Part shown: positions 1 to 9,216 of the stretch, one piece after another
Layout of the letters: every line of letters starts with the position of its first letter
How positions within the stretch are numbered: position 1 is the first letter of the stretch
DNA from: Myxococcales bacterium
GTDB taxonomy: Bacteria; Myxococcota_A; Polyangia; Polyangiales; GCA-016699535
Length of the DNA stretch: 64,000 nt
Direction: 5' to 3'
Assembly: GCA_016699535.1 (NCBI GenBank)
Contig: CP064980.1
Location: forward strand, 2,116,001 to 2,180,000
Made by a program: the position numbers and the translations under genes
The notes under the pieces: generated by a model
The model's input: only the letters and a program-made list of their open reading frames with translations
The model's database searches: none
What the model was told of the DNA's origin: nothing

Positions 1-365
1 GCGATGCCGTCATTGTCCAAGATGTACGACCCTGCTGGATCAACGCGCAGGCATTCGGTATAAGATGCGCCAATATCGGGCGTAACGCTCGTTGTATTAA
101 AATGCAAAGTCATGCCGCTGCTTTGGTATTGATCTTCTGCGATGACTGAATAGTCGACGTTGCTTTCACCGAACTCGGCAACCATTGGTCCGGTTCCCAT
201 CTCGCCAAGTGAATTCAAAAGGACAAGCTCATGAAAGCTAAAGGGATCGGTAATAAACTCAACCGTATCGGCGTATGCCAGTTGCGGGAGCGTTACCACG
301 GACAAAACGCTGGCTGCGGCGATGGTGATAAGGATATCGCGAAAGTTACAGAGATGTGTTTTCAT
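1..365 (-). CDS. Secreted protein of unknown function, N-terminal part (runs off left edge)
   Basis: The reading frame starts at the ATG at 365 and stays open to the left edge, giving 121 residues. It opens with a Sec signal peptide: a hydrophobic stretch at about residues 11-26, then LAYA before DTVEF, a good signal peptidase I site. The mature part is acidic and polar (SVIAEDQYQSSGMTLHFNTT) and looks like a beta-rich extracytoplasmic domain. I do not recognise the family. The start is chosen because it is the first ATG ahead of the signal peptide. The C-terminus is missing, so total length and function cannot be judged. Confidence 0.65.
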   Translation of the reverse strand, partial: MKTHLCNFRDILITIAAASVLSVVTLPQLAYADTVEFITDPFSFHELVLLNSLGEMGTGPMVAEFGESNVDYSVIAEDQYQSSGMTLHFNTTSVTPDIGASYTECLRVDPAGSYILDNDGI

Positions 366-510
366 GATGCTGTTTCCGGAGGACTACCTTGATATTGACA
401 CGCGTGGGACAATACACCAATAAAACGTAGATTCTCCGTGGACATCTTTTCGTGCCCATAGGAGTAGGCCACTGGAGTCCAGCGTTATCACGTGGCTATA
501 GCCAGCGCTC

Positions 511-691
511 CTACATTCTGAAACTTAGATAGAACCGTCCGCGCAGCTTGAAAGCCGTGAGGGGCACGCGGATGGTATCGACGAGCATCGTATCGTTATA
601 ACGTGCGAATTAAATAAGCATCGCCTATCTCGCTTAGGTCGACAACAATGGGCCGGATGGCTGCATGTGGGCGACTTTCGGTTTTGCGCAC
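511..691 (-). pseudogene. Possible small gene or gene remnant, one frameshift
   Basis: On the minus strand from a GTG at 691, the frame reads protein-like sequence (HAAIRPIVVDLSEIGDAYL). It hits a TAA and then continues in the next frame as YNDTMLVDTIRVPLTAFKL to a stop at 511-513. The join needs one indel in a short repetitive TTATAAC stretch. The composition (VVDLSEIGDAYL, VDTIRVPL) resembles a beta-sandwich domain end rather than random DNA. It could be the tail of a decayed secreted protein lying upstream of the leftward gene. I cannot name a family, and the whole call may be a chance open frame. Confidence 0.25.
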
Positions 692-701
692 ACTTTGCCT
701 A

Positions 702-730
702 CAAAAAGGGCTACGCTCTTGGCCTTTTTG
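702..730. terminator. Terminator-like hairpin just upstream of the phosphofructokinase start
   Basis: CAAAAAGG at 702-709 pairs perfectly with CCTTTTTG at 723-730 across a 13-nt loop, leaving a T-rich 3' arm on either strand. It lies only 20 nt before the ATG at 750. It could therefore insulate the gene from upstream transcription or act as a leader hairpin. The stem is A/U-rich and weak. Confidence 0.35.
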
Positions 731-749
731 CTAGTATGCTACCGGCACC

Positions 750-2075
750 ATGAATGATGGATTCCATATCGAAACCCTTGGTGAGACACGTATCAAATCC
801 CCCATCAAACTGGGGACCCAGCCCGGGGATCTCCTTGCTGATTTTACAGCCGAAGATGCAAGGGTTGTCACCGACACTAATATTAAAGCGATTCAGCGCC
901 ATATGGCTGCGGGAACCGAACCTCCTTCGCTGGAATTGGCCGGACCGCGAGAGCACATTTATTTTGAACCATCCAAGCTTCGCGTCGGCATCGTCACCTG
1001 TGGAGGTCTTTGCCCCGGCATCAATGATGTGATCCGTGCGCTTGTCATGACCCTTCACCATGGCTATGGCGTCGCATCGATTCACGGCTTCAAATATGGA
1101 TACGCGGGACTCAATCCGGAATACGAATATCCTGTGGTCGATCTCAGCCCTGCCTCAGTGCGCGATGTCCACGGTACTGGCGGTACCATCTTGGGTACCT
1201 CGCGTGGAGGACAGCCCATTGAAGTCATGATTGATACCTTGGAGCAGCTTGATATACGTCTGCTATTTACCATTGGGGGTGACGGCACATTTCGCGCAGC
1301 GCATGCTATTCACGAGCAGCTTAAAGCGCGCGGCGTCAAAACCGGGGTGGTCGCGATTCCTAAAACCATCGACAACGACATTCCCATGGTTGAACGTACC
1401 TTTGGGTTTGACACAGCGGTTGCATTGGCTTCAAGTGCGATTCAATCCGCCCACTCCGAAGCCATATCGGCTGCAAGCGGTATTGGTCTGGTCAAACTCA
1501 TGGGAAGGCATGCCGGTTTCATTGCGGCGAATGCAGCGCTCGCCAATCGCAATGTTAACCTGGTGCTTGTCCCGGAAGTCCCTTTTGATCTTGAGGGTGA
1601 CTCCGGTCTTTATCGTTATTTAGAGAAGCGTTTTTCCAAAGCGAAATCCACGGTCATCGTGGTGGCTGAGGGCGCAGGGCAGCACCATCTTCCTTCGGAA
1701 AAAAGCACGGATGCTTCAGGGAACAAAAAACTTGGCGACATTGGAACTTTCTTGAAGCAGCAAATCGAGAAAACCTTTGCGTATCGAAAGAACTTGACGC
1801 TCAAATACATTGATCCGAGCTACATGATTCGCTCAGCGCCCCCGACACCTCACGATTCAATTTTCTGTGGCTACGTGGCTCAAGCCGCTGCGCATGCAGG
1901 GATGGCAGGAAAAACCGGTATGGCCGTAGGCCGCGCCCACGGTGCCTTTACCCACATTCCTCTGCAAACGTTGGTGCATAAGCAAAAGCGAGTGGATCCA
2001 GAAGGTCAGCTCTGGCTTTCGGTCTTGGAGTCCACCGGCCAGCCTTTCACGCTTACATCCTCGAACCGAGGTTAA
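750..2075 (+). CDS. pfkA: ATP-type 6-phosphofructokinase of the long PfkA clade
   Basis: This 441-residue cytoplasmic enzyme phosphorylates fructose 6-phosphate in glycolysis. Family motifs run in order: GIVTCGGLCPGIND near residue 80 (nucleotide loop), TGGTILGTSRGG near 140, IGGDGTFRAA near 175, PKTIDNDIP near 205 with the catalytic Asp, and VKLMGRHAGFIA near 250. The key pair is Gly in GGDG, which favours ATP over pyrophosphate, together with Lys in PKTIDND, which is typical of PPi enzymes. That combination occurs in the plant/trypanosomatid-like ATP-PFK clade, so ATP is the more likely donor. An N-terminal extension of about 75 residues is also typical of that clade. No clear Shine-Dalgarno sequence precedes the ATG. 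The next genes are convergent and handle glycosides and glycosyl transfer. Confidence 0.9.
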   Translation: MNDGFHIETLGETRIKSPIKLGTQPGDLLADFTAEDARVVTDTNIKAIQRHMAAGTEPPSLELAGPREHIYFEPSKLRVGIVTCGGLCPGINDVIRALVMTLHHGYGVASIHGFKYGYAGLNPEYEYPVVDLSPASVRDVHGTGGTILGTSRGGQPIEVMIDTLEQLDIRLLFTIGGDGTFRAAHAIHEQLKARGVKTGVVAIPKTIDNDIPMVERTFGFDTAVALASSAIQSAHSEAISAASGIGLVKLMGRHAGFIAANAALANRNVNLVLVPEVPFDLEGDSGLYRYLEKRFSKAKSTVIVVAEGAGQHHLPSEKSTDASGNKKLGDIGTFLKQQIEKTFAYRKNLTLKYIDPSYMIRSAPPTPHDSIFCGYVAQAAAHAGMAGKTGMAVGRAHGAFTHIPLQTLVHKQKRVDPEGQLWLSVLESTGQPFTLTSSNRG

Positions 2076-2189
2076 GCGCAGAGTGCTGCAACGCCATCGT
2101 AGCCCGATCGCGTGGCGTGGATGGCTGGTAGTTGAGGTCTTTAGGATGCAGTCTGCGATGACCTAAAGCTACCTGCTGGTCGCTGAACA

Positions 2190-3197
2190 TTATCGCCGTG
2201 TAAGAAAAAAAAACTGCACTAAATTAGGAGGCCAGTAGGAGGCATTCATTTTGGAGTCTTGTTCGTCGAGATGATTGAAAAGCTCGTGGATGTTTGCCGT
2301 GGCTAGTCCGATGCTCGTATCGGCAGCTCCGTAATAGATTCGGACTTCTTCGCCGTCGAGGACCCACCCACAAGGAAACACGACATCAGCTACATCACCT
2401 GTACGCTCGTAGTGTTCACGCGGCCCAAACACCCATTCTTTCGATCGTCGAAGCACATGCGTTGGATTTTCCAAGTCGAGCAGAGCAAGGCCTAGTCTAT
2501 AAAGGCAGCCTGCTGCAGTGTTGCGCACGCCGTGGTAGAGCAAGAGCCAACCACGATCGGTTTTAAGAGGAGGTGGTGAGAGGCCGATCTTGTTTGCATC
2601 CCACCACGCGCCATCGCGTGCATGAAGCAAAATCTGATGATCGCCCCAATGCTTGAGATCCGGTGAAAAGGAAATCCAAATATGTGCGCCCATTCGTATG
2701 CCGGCGGTCATGGGTCGATGCAAGAGTGCCCAACGGCCACCAAATCGGACCGGAAACAAGGCTGCGTCTTTGTCATCAGGTGTTGTGACTGGGCCGAGGC
2801 GCTCAAAGGTGCAGAAATCTTCGGTTGTGGCCAATGCAACTAAAGGGCCACCGCGAGAAAAAGCAGTATAGGCAACAATCCAGCGTTTCTCTTCTTCGAG
2901 ATAGGTAATGCGAGGGTCTTCGACTCCCCATATTTCTTCGGGATGGTTTTCCGGATCGGGGCAGAAGGTGGGTTGCTCGTCAATGCGCCAGCCTGTGATG
3001 CCATTCTTACTTCGGGCGACCGTGAGATGAGACAGTCCAGAGCGGTCTTCAACACGTAGCAACAAAAGAGTTTCCCCATCCACTATTGCGGCGGCAGGGT
3101 TGAAGACACTGTTCGCCGAGTAGGGCATTTGATCGCGCGTGAGAATTGGATTGCCGTCGTGCCTGAGGAACAGTTCTTTGTATTTTTCGTATTCCAT
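2190..3197 (-). CDS. Glycoside hydrolase/phosphorylase family 130 protein
   Basis: The 335-residue protein has the five-bladed propeller signatures of GH130: VFNPAAAIVDGETLLLLRVE near residue 30, WGVEDPRITY near 90 (the Asp expected to act in catalysis), HRPMTAGIRMGAHIW, WWDANKIG and WLLLYHGV. GH130 members cleave beta-mannosidic bonds, often by phosphorolysis of mannooligosaccharides or mannosylglucose. The exact substrate cannot be read here. There is no signal peptide, so it is cytoplasmic. The gene is on the same strand as, and downstream of, the GT4 and toroid genes, consistent with one locus for making and breaking a mannose-containing glycan. The start ATG follows a GGAG. The last ten residues (NLVQFFFLTRR) look non-conserved. 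Confidence 0.85.
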   Translation of the reverse strand: MEYEKYKELFLRHDGNPILTRDQMPYSANSVFNPAAAIVDGETLLLLRVEDRSGLSHLTVARSKNGITGWRIDEQPTFCPDPENHPEEIWGVEDPRITYLEEEKRWIVAYTAFSRGGPLVALATTEDFCTFERLGPVTTPDDKDAALFPVRFGGRWALLHRPMTAGIRMGAHIWISFSPDLKHWGDHQILLHARDGAWWDANKIGLSPPPLKTDRGWLLLYHGVRNTAAGCLYRLGLALLDLENPTHVLRRSKEWVFGPREHYERTGDVADVVFPCGWVLDGEEVRIYYGAADTSIGLATANIHELFNHLDEQDSKMNASYWPPNLVQFFFLTRR

Positions 3198-3251
3198 AAT
3201 TTCTCTAACTCCAATTAATTTATTGTGTAATATTTCTGTATGCAGAATAGG

Positions 3252-4345
3252 CTACAGTGTTTGTGCGCTGACTTGTGCTGACACGTGACCGGCTAAGTTC
3301 TGTCGATCACTGGCTTCGGTGTCCCGAGCCCAACCGAGTTCGCCTTCAGCTTGAAGGCGAAGCAACGCGACCAATGACGATAGCCACGATAAAGTCGACT
3401 CTGCTCCTTGATTTTCATTGACTTCGGAAGCTGAAAGACCGTCGCTGCATCCACCGGAGACTGAATCATACAAGGGCAAACCAAGGTCGTTGTCTCCCAA
3501 AAACCAGCGAAAGGCTCGAAGCGCTTCATCGAGCCAACGGTTTTCCTGAGTTGCGCGATAGGCTGCAATACATGCGGCAATTGTTAACTCAGCTTCAATA
3601 GGCTGCTGGTCAAAACGTGCTTTTTCATCCGCTCGGTTAAACCAACCTCGGTTTCCAACGGGAGCAAAGTGGCCGTTTTCAATCTGTTTATCGACGAGCC
3701 AGGCTAAAGAGTTGAGCCCGGATTGCAGCATGGATTGCTCATTCATATCGAGGCCGACCTGGATCAGTGCATGAGAAAGCATGGCATTGCCGTAGGTAAG
3801 TGCGGCTTCTGGCCAGGGCCATTGCGCATTGCTTTCAGCTTTTTGAAACCTTGATGTAGACGTTGAGCAAGAAGGGTTTGAGTTCTTCGCGCTGCGCTGT
3901 CGCCTGAAAAAGATTCCAAATAGTAGTGCAGTCCCAGTAGTGCCGGGCTTATGGCGCGAAGTGCGTGAACTTTCTCAAGTTGAGGAAGGACCGATTGAAG
4001 AAGCGAGGCAGCGATTCGTTTTGCGTGAACATCTTCGAGTTTTGCCGAGGCAACACCAAGAGCCCATGCTGCACGCCCTTGGCAGTCCTCGGAACCTGCT
4101 TCTTCGGTAAACTTTCGATCGTAGGTCATGAAGTTTCGGAACATGCCAGTTTCGGGACGATAGGCGTGTTGTAGAAATGCCAGATAGCGATCAATCAAAA
4201 CGTCTAGTGTTGTTGTATCATCCAGTTGAAGGCGCGCACGAGCAGCAAAGATCAGTGCTCGTGCATTGTCATCGGTGCAGTATCCATGGTCGCGATGCGG
4301 AGTGATACCAACTGCATGTTGGAGCATGCCCGTATCATCGGTCAT
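3252..4345 (-). CDS. Alpha-helical toroid protein, probably the C-terminal part of the glycosyltransferase; one frameshift
   Basis: It begins MTDDTGMLQHAVGITPHRDH and continues GYCTDDNARALIFAARA, then repeated helices (LAFLQHAYRPETGMFRNFM, then in the second frame GHFAPVGNRGWFNR and QQPIEAELTIAACIAAY). This is the pattern of an alpha/alpha-toroid sugar-binding or epimerase-like domain. The frame breaks near 3845 at an A run: FKKLKA in one frame and AESNAQWPWPEAALTYGNAM in the next. One base restores a continuous protein. Upstream, removing one A from the AAAAA near 4350 would join it in frame to the glycosyltransferase as RHLKRMTDDTG. The intact product is therefore probably a GT4-toroid fusion of about 800 residues. 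The function of the toroid half is unknown. Confidence 0.6.
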
Positions 4346-5630
4346 GCGTTTTTAAGTGACGAAGGTCGAGATCGGGCAAGCGCGCTTCATGCAAGTGCTC
4401 TTTCTGTCCAGAAAAGATAGGGCGAGGTGGGCGTGCACGTTCTTGGATGACGTCGTTGATAAGCTGCATGTATTTCTTAGCAATCTTGGGCCATGTACTC
4501 TGTCTTGCATAATCATAGGCTGCTTTGCGCATGGCATGCCTCGCGGTTTCATTACTGAACAATTCGGAAATGATTTGTGCAGTGGCTTCAGAATCTTGAA
4601 AGGGTACGAGTTTGCCTCTGCCCTCAGCGAGCGCCTCTTTGGCGTGAAGATAAGGGGTCGAGACCACTGCTTTTCCAGCGCCCATCGCATAGGCAAGCGT
4701 GCCCGATGTGATTTGTTCTTCGCTGGGATAGGTTGTGACGTAGATATCCGTCGCTCCTAAAAACTCATAAAGTTGATCGAGTTCGACAAAGCGATCGTAA
4801 AACATGACGCGGTCATCGACCTTGAGTTCGCGAGCCAAACGCTCCAGACTATGGCGGTAGGCTTCCCCCTGGAATTTTCGCACATGGGGATGGGTTGCTC
4901 CAAGTATAAGATAGACAATCTGCGGGTGTTTCGCTGCGATGTCAGCAAGCGCACGGATCACCTGCTCGATTCCCTTTCCTGGAGAAAGAAGACCAAAGGT
5001 GAGTAGAACTTTTTTTCCAGCTACGCCAAATTGGTCTTTGTAGTAGTTTGGATCGACAAAAGGAAGATCGGGGATTCCGTGTGGAATCACTGCAATGCGC
5101 TCTTTTGCAATGTTGTAGACGTCTCGGAGCAACTGATATCCCGCATGGGTCATGGTCACAAGTCGATCGGAAAGACGCGCAAGCTCGAGTACAACAGCTC
5201 TTTGCGAAGGTGAAGGCTCGCGCAAGATGGTGTGAAGAGTACTGATGACAGGCATGCGAAGCTGTCCAAGCAAGCGAAGGACGTGTCTTCCGTCTTCGCC
5301 ACCGTAGATGCCGTATTCGTGTTGCAGGCAGACAGCATCAAGTCTCGCGATGTTGAGATAGTCGGCCGCTTGTCGATAGTCTTGAAGTGTTTTTTGGCCA
5401 ATTTCAAAACGCACTTCGTTTGGGTAGTCGTATCCATGCGAGCTATCGTTCATTGCGACGACAGCGGGATGCGCATATTCATCGGAACTAGAGATGGCAT
5501 GCGAAAGATCTTGTGTAAAGGTTGCGATACCGCAACGGCGAGGTGGATAGCTTCCGACAAGCGCAATTGACAGTTTACTGTCTTGTGGTTTGCTGAATGA
5601 CTTAAGCATGATTGACAAAGGTTTGCTCAT
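4335..5630 (-). CDS. GT4-family glycosyltransferase
   Basis: This GT-B fold glycosyltransferase has an N-terminal domain opening LSIALVGSYPPRRCGIATFT and a C-terminal nucleotide-sugar domain with VLLTFGLLSPGKGIEQVI near residue 220, FYDRFVELDQLYEFLGATDI and VTTYPSEEQITSGTLAYAMG near 310 (the E-x7-E-like donor site), and GKAVVSTPYLHAKEAL. It transfers a sugar from an activated donor in the cytoplasm; the acceptor is not visible. The start at 5630 (MSKPLS) is preferred over 5642 because GAGGGA sits a few bases upstream. The gene ends at the AAAAA run where it meets the toroid gene (11-nt overlap), and a one-base error there probably splits a single fused protein. Confidence 0.8.
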   Translation of the reverse strand: MSKPLSIMLKSFSKPQDSKLSIALVGSYPPRRCGIATFTQDLSHAISSSDEYAHPAVVAMNDSSHGYDYPNEVRFEIGQKTLQDYRQAADYLNIARLDAVCLQHEYGIYGGEDGRHVLRLLGQLRMPVISTLHTILREPSPSQRAVVLELARLSDRLVTMTHAGYQLLRDVYNIAKERIAVIPHGIPDLPFVDPNYYKDQFGVAGKKVLLTFGLLSPGKGIEQVIRALADIAAKHPQIVYLILGATHPHVRKFQGEAYRHSLERLARELKVDDRVMFYDRFVELDQLYEFLGATDIYVTTYPSEEQITSGTLAYAMGAGKAVVSTPYLHAKEALAEGRGKLVPFQDSEATAQIISELFSNETARHAMRKAAYDYARQSTWPKIAKKYMQLINDVIQERARPPRPIFSGQKEHLHEARLPDLDLRHLKTHDR

Positions 5631-5875
5631 GACTTCCCTCATTCTTGGATGGTGGCATCTAGGCCGAGTGCTGGTACCGCCGTATTATTTTGCGTGCGCT
5701 TCTGCATTGCATGCAGCTAGCCAGCACTACGGTGTAAAGCGATTCTACAGCAAGGCAACATAACTAGCCATGGCTGAAGGGACTTTTAAAACATCAATTA
5801 TTTCAATGATTTGCTGCCTGGAGTCGGCGTTTGTTTTCAGGTTATTGTAGGGCGTAATTGCGAAGTATCAAGCCC

Positions 5876-6868
5876 TTATCGAATATGTGCACGGTAACTA
5901 ACGTTATCAAGCTCGGTGTGTGTTTCATTGTAGATGCGGATGGTGGTTTGGAAGTCCTGGTTGCTGACGCCTGAACCGGCCTCGACCCAATACCATGCGT
6001 AGAAATAGGCTTTGCCGCCACTGTAGCCCTTCTGAAACGCGATGGGCTTTGGTACTTCTGCCTGGCATTCGTAGTCGGGCGTAGTGTTTGCGGGTATGGC
6101 GCAAGCGTGGGCTTCGGCATATGCGACAGTTCCGATATGCCCGTCAAAACGTGCAAGGACCCAATAGCTCTTATCGTTTGCAGGTAGAGTATAGACAAAG
6201 TTGTCAGTCGTGCTGATGCTTTGCTCGTCGAAAGGTGTCCAGATTGGGTAGCCACCGTTCTCGGGGATGACGGCTTGATCGTGGTCGGCTGTCGGCAAAC
6301 AGTGAAGGGGGCCGTCTGTATAGAAGCCGTCAAGCCATTGGCAGACACCGCTCTCGCTAAGGCTTAAAGTGGTTGGCGCGGCTACCACGCTAAAATCAAC
6401 ACTGGCGTTCGGGATTGGTTGGCCATTGAGCCACAGGGTTGCGGTCCATTCACCCGGAGCAATATACTGGAAGGTGCTGAAATCTCCAGCGCATTCGTCG
6501 TAGTTGTCCCAACATCCGCTGCTCGTCATGCCTTCAGCAAGATCAGTGAAGCCGTCAAAAATGTAAGCTGTGCTTGGGCTACCAGCTGGACTCACTTGCA
6601 CAGACGGATAGAGCCCCGAACGGTTTCCTCCGACATAGTCTCCGAAATGTGATTGTCCGCGCGCTTCGCGTGCGCATCCGGAAAAAATAACAAAATCCGC
6701 CGTTGTGTATTGAGAAGGGGATCGATCAAGTGCCAGTCGCGCTTGGCCGACTGCACCACAGTCTTGCCAGGTCACCGCAGCTTGTCCGGATTCGGTGGTG
6801 GTATCTGTTGCGACGCTGCAACCGAAGGTTGTGAAACTTATGCACCATGCTAGCCAGTATTTTGCCAT
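5876..6868 (-). CDS. Secreted lipoprotein, Cys-containing, unknown function
   Basis: From the ATG at 6868 the protein is about 330 residues and begins with a short lipoprotein signal: MAKYWLAWCISFTTFGC, with the lipid-bearing Cys at residue 17. A longer frame exists upstream, but AAGGAAG just before 6868 and the signal sequence fix this start. The mature part has at least eight cysteines and beta-rich segments (GSGWTATL-like, AYFYAWYWVEAG, TTIRIYNETHTELDNVSY), suggesting disulphide-stabilised beta domains outside the cytoplasm. I do not recognise a family. It is a single-gene unit, divergent from the ABC efflux cluster. Confidence 0.7.
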   Translation of the reverse strand: MAKYWLAWCISFTTFGCSVATDTTTESGQAAVTWQDCGAVGQARLALDRSPSQYTTADFVIFSGCAREARGQSHFGDYVGGNRSGLYPSVQVSPAGSPSTAYIFDGFTDLAEGMTSSGCWDNYDECAGDFSTFQYIAPGEWTATLWLNGQPIPNASVDFSVVAAPTTLSLSESGVCQWLDGFYTDGPLHCLPTADHDQAVIPENGGYPIWTPFDEQSISTTDNFVYTLPANDKSYWVLARFDGHIGTVAYAEAHACAIPANTTPDYECQAEVPKPIAFQKGYSGGKAYFYAWYWVEAGSGVSNQDFQTTIRIYNETHTELDNVSYRAHIR

Positions 6869-7260
6869 GCGAACTTCCTTTATTGCCGATGCCCTATTGA
6901 TACGCCAGAATTTTGTAAAGCACGAAGGAATTGAGAGCATTGGTCTGCTGTCGAGCGCATGCGCTCGTCGATGCAAAAAATGAGCCAGACAACGGACAAC
7001 GATAGTTTGGCTTTGTGCCTAGGTAATTGCTTGATTTTTACGACGAGATGCCAAGCGCAACAACGCGTGCTTGGTCTTGCCAGCTCAAAGTTGGGGTACT
7101 CATACCCCAGTAGCCGGCAACTCGTGTTGCACATGGTTAGGGTTGACTTACTCGAGGATTCCGCATGGCTTGTTGATGGCAGACATATGAGCCACAGCAA
7201 TTCAAGGGCTTTGAGTTTCTGCTTTATCTTAGGCTGCATAACGGGTAGTACAGCGCTGGC
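6869..7260. other. Divergent intergenic region
   Basis: A 390-bp stretch between the lipoprotein (minus) and the ABC efflux cluster (plus). Short open frames on both strands have no protein-like composition. It should hold both promoters, but I cannot point to clear boxes. Confidence 0.4.
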
Positions 7261-8268
7261 ATGTTACGTCGCTTTGCTCAAAACCTTGTTTTTTGTCGGA
7301 GCCTTAGACCTGGTTGGCTGTGTTTGGTATGGCTTGTTTTGGGCTGTAATCGAACGGGCCCTGCTCAAGAACAATTTCAAGGGATTGTGGAGCTAGAGCA
7401 GCGCTATCTTGCATTTGAAGTGGGCGGTCGGGTCACGTCGGTACAGGTACGCCGAGGAGACGATGTCGATGCAGGCGCGTTGGTGGCCACCCTTGATCCG
7501 GTGGCCGAGCAAGTAGCGCGTCTCGCGCGTTACGAAGAAGCCTCGGCTGCGCGCTCGCAACTTGAATTAATCGAAGCAGGTGCGCGGCCCGAGGAAATTA
7601 GCGCACTCGCTTCGCGTCTAAATGCAGCGACTGCTAGCGAAAAACTCTTGGAAAAGAACTTTGCGCGAGAACGATCGCTTCACGACAAAGGAGTGACGCC
7701 GCAAGAAAGAGTTGATGAACTCGAGACGCAATACGAGCGAGCTAAAGCGGAGCGGCAAGCTTTGGCAAAACAGCTTGCGATATTGCGCAAAGGTGCACGT
7801 AAGCAGGAAGTGCAAAGTGCTTCAGCTCGTGCAGAAGCGGCCAATGCCGCGGTCAAGCTTGAAGATGTTCGTCTTGGTTTGCATGAGTTGCGCGTGCCCA
7901 GCGATGGAGGACGAGTGCTTGAGCGGCACGTTGAGCCGGGTGAAGTTGTGATGCCTGGCACTCCGGTGATTACTTTGGGGGATGTTAAGCGCCCTTATGT
8001 CGAAGTCTTTGTGCCTCAAAACGATCTTGACGGCATCAAAACGGAAATAGACGCAACCGTGCAAAGCGATTCGCTTCGCCATCCTTTGCATGGCAAAGTA
8101 GAGTACATCGCGCAGCGTACGGAGTTCACCCCACGGTTTTTGTTCAGTGAACGTGAGCGACCGAATCTGGTGATTCGCGTAAGGGTGGTGATCGACGATC
8201 CGAAGCAAGAGCTGCACGCGGGTGTTCCGGCTTTTGTGCGTTTTGATCGCAGAAGAGGCAAACCGTGA
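7261..8268 (+). CDS. HlyD/YbhG-type membrane fusion lipoprotein of an ABC efflux system
   Basis: A 335-residue periplasmic adaptor. The N-terminus ends in a lipobox (LVLG before Cys29), so it is probably a lipoprotein. A biotinyl-lipoyl half-motif (FEVGGRVTSVQVRRGDDVDA, about 50-70) is followed by a long coiled-coil hairpin (about 95-200, rich in Glu/Ala/Arg with SLHDKGVTPQERVDELETQY), then the second lipoyl half (DGGRVLERHVEPGEVVMPG) and a beta-barrel domain. It links an inner-membrane exporter to the outer membrane. Its stop overlaps the ATPase start by 4 bp (GTGA), and the three genes form an operon equivalent to E. coli ybhGFSR. The exported substrate is unknown. Confidence 0.85.
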   Translation: MLRRFAQNLVFCRSLRPGWLCLVWLVLGCNRTGPAQEQFQGIVELEQRYLAFEVGGRVTSVQVRRGDDVDAGALVATLDPVAEQVARLARYEEASAARSQLELIEAGARPEEISALASRLNAATASEKLLEKNFARERSLHDKGVTPQERVDELETQYERAKAERQALAKQLAILRKGARKQEVQSASARAEAANAAVKLEDVRLGLHELRVPSDGGRVLERHVEPGEVVMPGTPVITLGDVKRPYVEVFVPQNDLDGIKTEIDATVQSDSLRHPLHGKVEYIAQRTEFTPRFLFSERERPNLVIRVRVVIDDPKQELHAGVPAFVRFDRRRGKP

Positions 8269-9216
8269 GCACGGCTTCGGATGCTCTTGTTATTGAAACC
8301 GAACATTTGGCGCGACGCTTTGGTGAATTTGTCGCCGTCAAAGATGTCTCGCTTTCGGTAAAAACCGGAGAGATTTTTGGTGTGCTCGGTCCGAACGGTG
8401 CTGGCAAGTCGACCACCATTCGCATGCTCTGCGGTATTTTGGATCCAAGCGGGGGGCGCGGCACGGTGGTGGGTTACGATATTGCCAAGGATGCAGAACG
8501 CATTAAAGAGCGCATTGGCTACATGACTCAGCGTTTTAGTTTGTACGAAGATTTAACCGTGATTGAAAACCTGCGCTTTTATGCTGGCATTTACGGTGTG
8601 CCTCCGGAAAAAACGACGTGCTCGCGTTGATGAAGTGCTCGAGCACGCAGGCCTTACCAAGCGCCGCACGCAACTGGCAGGAACTCTTTCTGGAGGCTGG
8701 AAGCAGCGCGTGGCTTTGGCCAGTGCGACGATTCATGAGCCTCCACTTTTGTTTCTTGATGAGCCCACGGCAGGTGTCGATCCGGTTTCGCGCAGGGAAT
8801 TTTGGGAGGAGATTCACCGTCTTTCTGCGTCTGGAACCACTGTGCTTTTAACCACTCATTACATGGATGAAGCGGAGCGTTGTCATCGCCTGGCTTTTAT
8901 TTTTCGAGGTGAGCTGCTCGATACCGGCACACCGGAGCAAATTGTGGCTCGTCGTCATCTAAGGGCTATTGAAGTTGAAGTTGAGCGCGCTACCGAGGCC
9001 AGCGCGTTGCTTCGCGACCATCCCGAAGTGGATGAAGTGAGCCATTGGGGGCATGTGTTACGGGTGGCAACAGTGGGTGGTCGTGATCCCGAAAGTATAG
9101 TGCATGAGAGTTTGTCGAAAGCTGGCATTGACCTCGTTTCGGCTCGAGAGAGTCGGGTCAACGTTGAAGATGCTTTTGTGTCGATGGTGCGCCATGATCA
9201 GCAGAGGAGCTCATGA
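8265..9216 (+). CDS. ABC transporter ATP-binding protein (YbhF-like), one frameshift
   Basis: The N-terminal part has Walker A GPNGAGKSTTIRML and the Q-loop segment IGYMTQRFSLYEDLTVIENL. The frame breaks in a run of six As near 8606 (YGVPPEK). Removing one A gives YGVPPEKRRARVDEVLEHAG and runs into the second half with signature LSGGWKQRVALA, Walker B LLFLDEPTAGVDP and H-loop TTHYMDEAERC. The corrected product is about 316 residues. It energises the ABC-2 permease encoded next, with which it overlaps by 4 bp (ATGA). The LSGGW signature is characteristic of the YbhF/drug-efflux ATPase group. I treat the break as a homopolymer error, not decay, because every ATPase motif is intact. Confidence 0.85.

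Larger units (their letters stand above)
366..749. other. Intergenic region between divergent genes
   Basis: This holds the 5' regions of the leftward secreted protein and the rightward phosphofructokinase, a possible minus-strand gene remnant (511-691) and a terminator-like hairpin (702-730). I see no convincing promoter consensus. Confidence 0.4.
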
